From positions 1 through 5,696 of the forward strand of contig QNUZ01000149.1 of the NCBI GenBank assembly GCA_004347865.1: a DNA stretch of 5,696 nt. Direction: 5' to 3'. The notes under the pieces are model-generated. The model ran no database searches. It saw nothing but the letters and a program-made list of their open reading frames with translations, and was not told where the DNA came from. Within the stretch, counting starts at the first letter, position 1; each line of letters begins with the position of its first letter. Both the position numbers and the translations under genes were made by a program. The DNA comes from Archaeoglobi archaeon (GTDB taxonomy: Archaea > Halobacteriota > Archaeoglobi > Archaeoglobales > Archaeoglobaceae). Shown one piece after another: positions 5,541 to 5,696 of this stretch.

Positions 5541-5696
5541 CCCTGAGGTTTAAAGGGAAGCTCAAGTGGCACGGGAAGCAGGGTAGGTTAGAGGTGATTT
5601 ACAATGATGCTAGGAGAGGTTGGTATGCCCACATCACAGTAAAGGCCGAGAATGTAGCCGAAGCCAAAGGCAGTTTGAGGGCTGGTGTGGACTTGG
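5537..5696 (+). pseudogene. tnpB: tnpB fragment lacking its 5' part, continuing beyond the right edge
   Basis: The frame from the ATG at 5537 reads MTLRFKGKLKWHGKQGRLEV, then IYNDARRGWYAHITV and KGSLRAGVDL. This is the middle of a TnpB (IS200/IS605/IS607-type RNA-guided nuclease, relative of Cas12): the end of the nucleic-acid-binding barrel region leading into the first RuvC motif, whose Asp lies in GVDL at the window edge. The roughly 130-150 residues normally before this point are absent, because an in-frame TAA (5534-5536) stands directly before the ATG and the sequence further left is intact GGPP synthase. The ATG overlaps the GGPP synthase stop (ATGA), and GAGGAG lies 3 nt before it, so the fragment could be translated. 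Whether its 3' part is intact lies outside the window. Identification as TnpB is strong; pseudogene status is inferred from the missing N-terminus. Confidence 0.8.

Noticed and set aside
1..5696. CRISPR array, tRNA or rRNA
   Set aside because: I noticed no regularly spaced direct repeats and no cloverleaf or rRNA-like segments; nearly all sequence is accounted for by genes or transposon remnants.

Overview
The window looks like a stretch of a euryarchaeal, probably thermophilic chromosome, and an Archaeoglobales member (Archaeoglobus/Ferroglobus/Geoglobus type) is my best guess. The grounds are a purely archaeal isoprenoid gene set (mevalonate kinase, isopentenyl phosphate kinase, type 2 IPP isomerase, GGPP synthase), a mevalonate kinase whose N-terminus resembles the Archaeoglobus form as I remember it, archaeal TATA-like boxes placed for leaderless starts, and decayed IS607-type transposon genes. 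The assignment comes from recognition and was not tested by a search.

Layout: (1) 1-613, plus strand: the 3' two thirds of a histone-deacetylase-superfamily hydrolase running in from the left edge. (2) 610-1279, minus strand: two small overlapping genes of unknown function, converging on the deacetylase with overlapping stop codons; both may have alpha/beta folds reminiscent of Roadblock/LC7. (3) About 1258-1997, minus strand: the wreck of an IS607-family element. It holds a frameshifted serine recombinase gene (tnpA) with Asn where the catalytic Ser is expected, followed by a short, broken probable start of tnpB. (4) 2032-5540, plus strand: a compact operon mvk - ipk - fni - GGPP synthase, with 4-nt stop/start overlaps at two junctions and a 14-nt overlap with a TTG start at the third. 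(5) 5537-5696, plus strand: a piece of tnpB lacking its 5' part, joined to the GGPP synthase gene by an ATGA overlap and running off the right edge.

The four operon genes cover most of the later steps of archaeal lipid-precursor synthesis: mevalonate to mevalonate 5-phosphate (MVK), isopentenyl phosphate to IPP (IPK), IPP to DMAPP (Fni), and condensation to the C20 chain used for archaeol-type lipids (GGPP synthase). The step or steps between mevalonate 5-phosphate and isopentenyl phosphate are not encoded here.

The most interesting structural point is that the operon lies between two oppositely oriented partial tnpB sequences: an apparent 5' piece on the left reading leftward and a central piece on the right reading rightward. 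An inversion with one breakpoint inside a tnpB gene would give this arrangement, although independent decayed insertions remain possible. I see no CRISPR array, tRNA, rRNA or convincing terminator.
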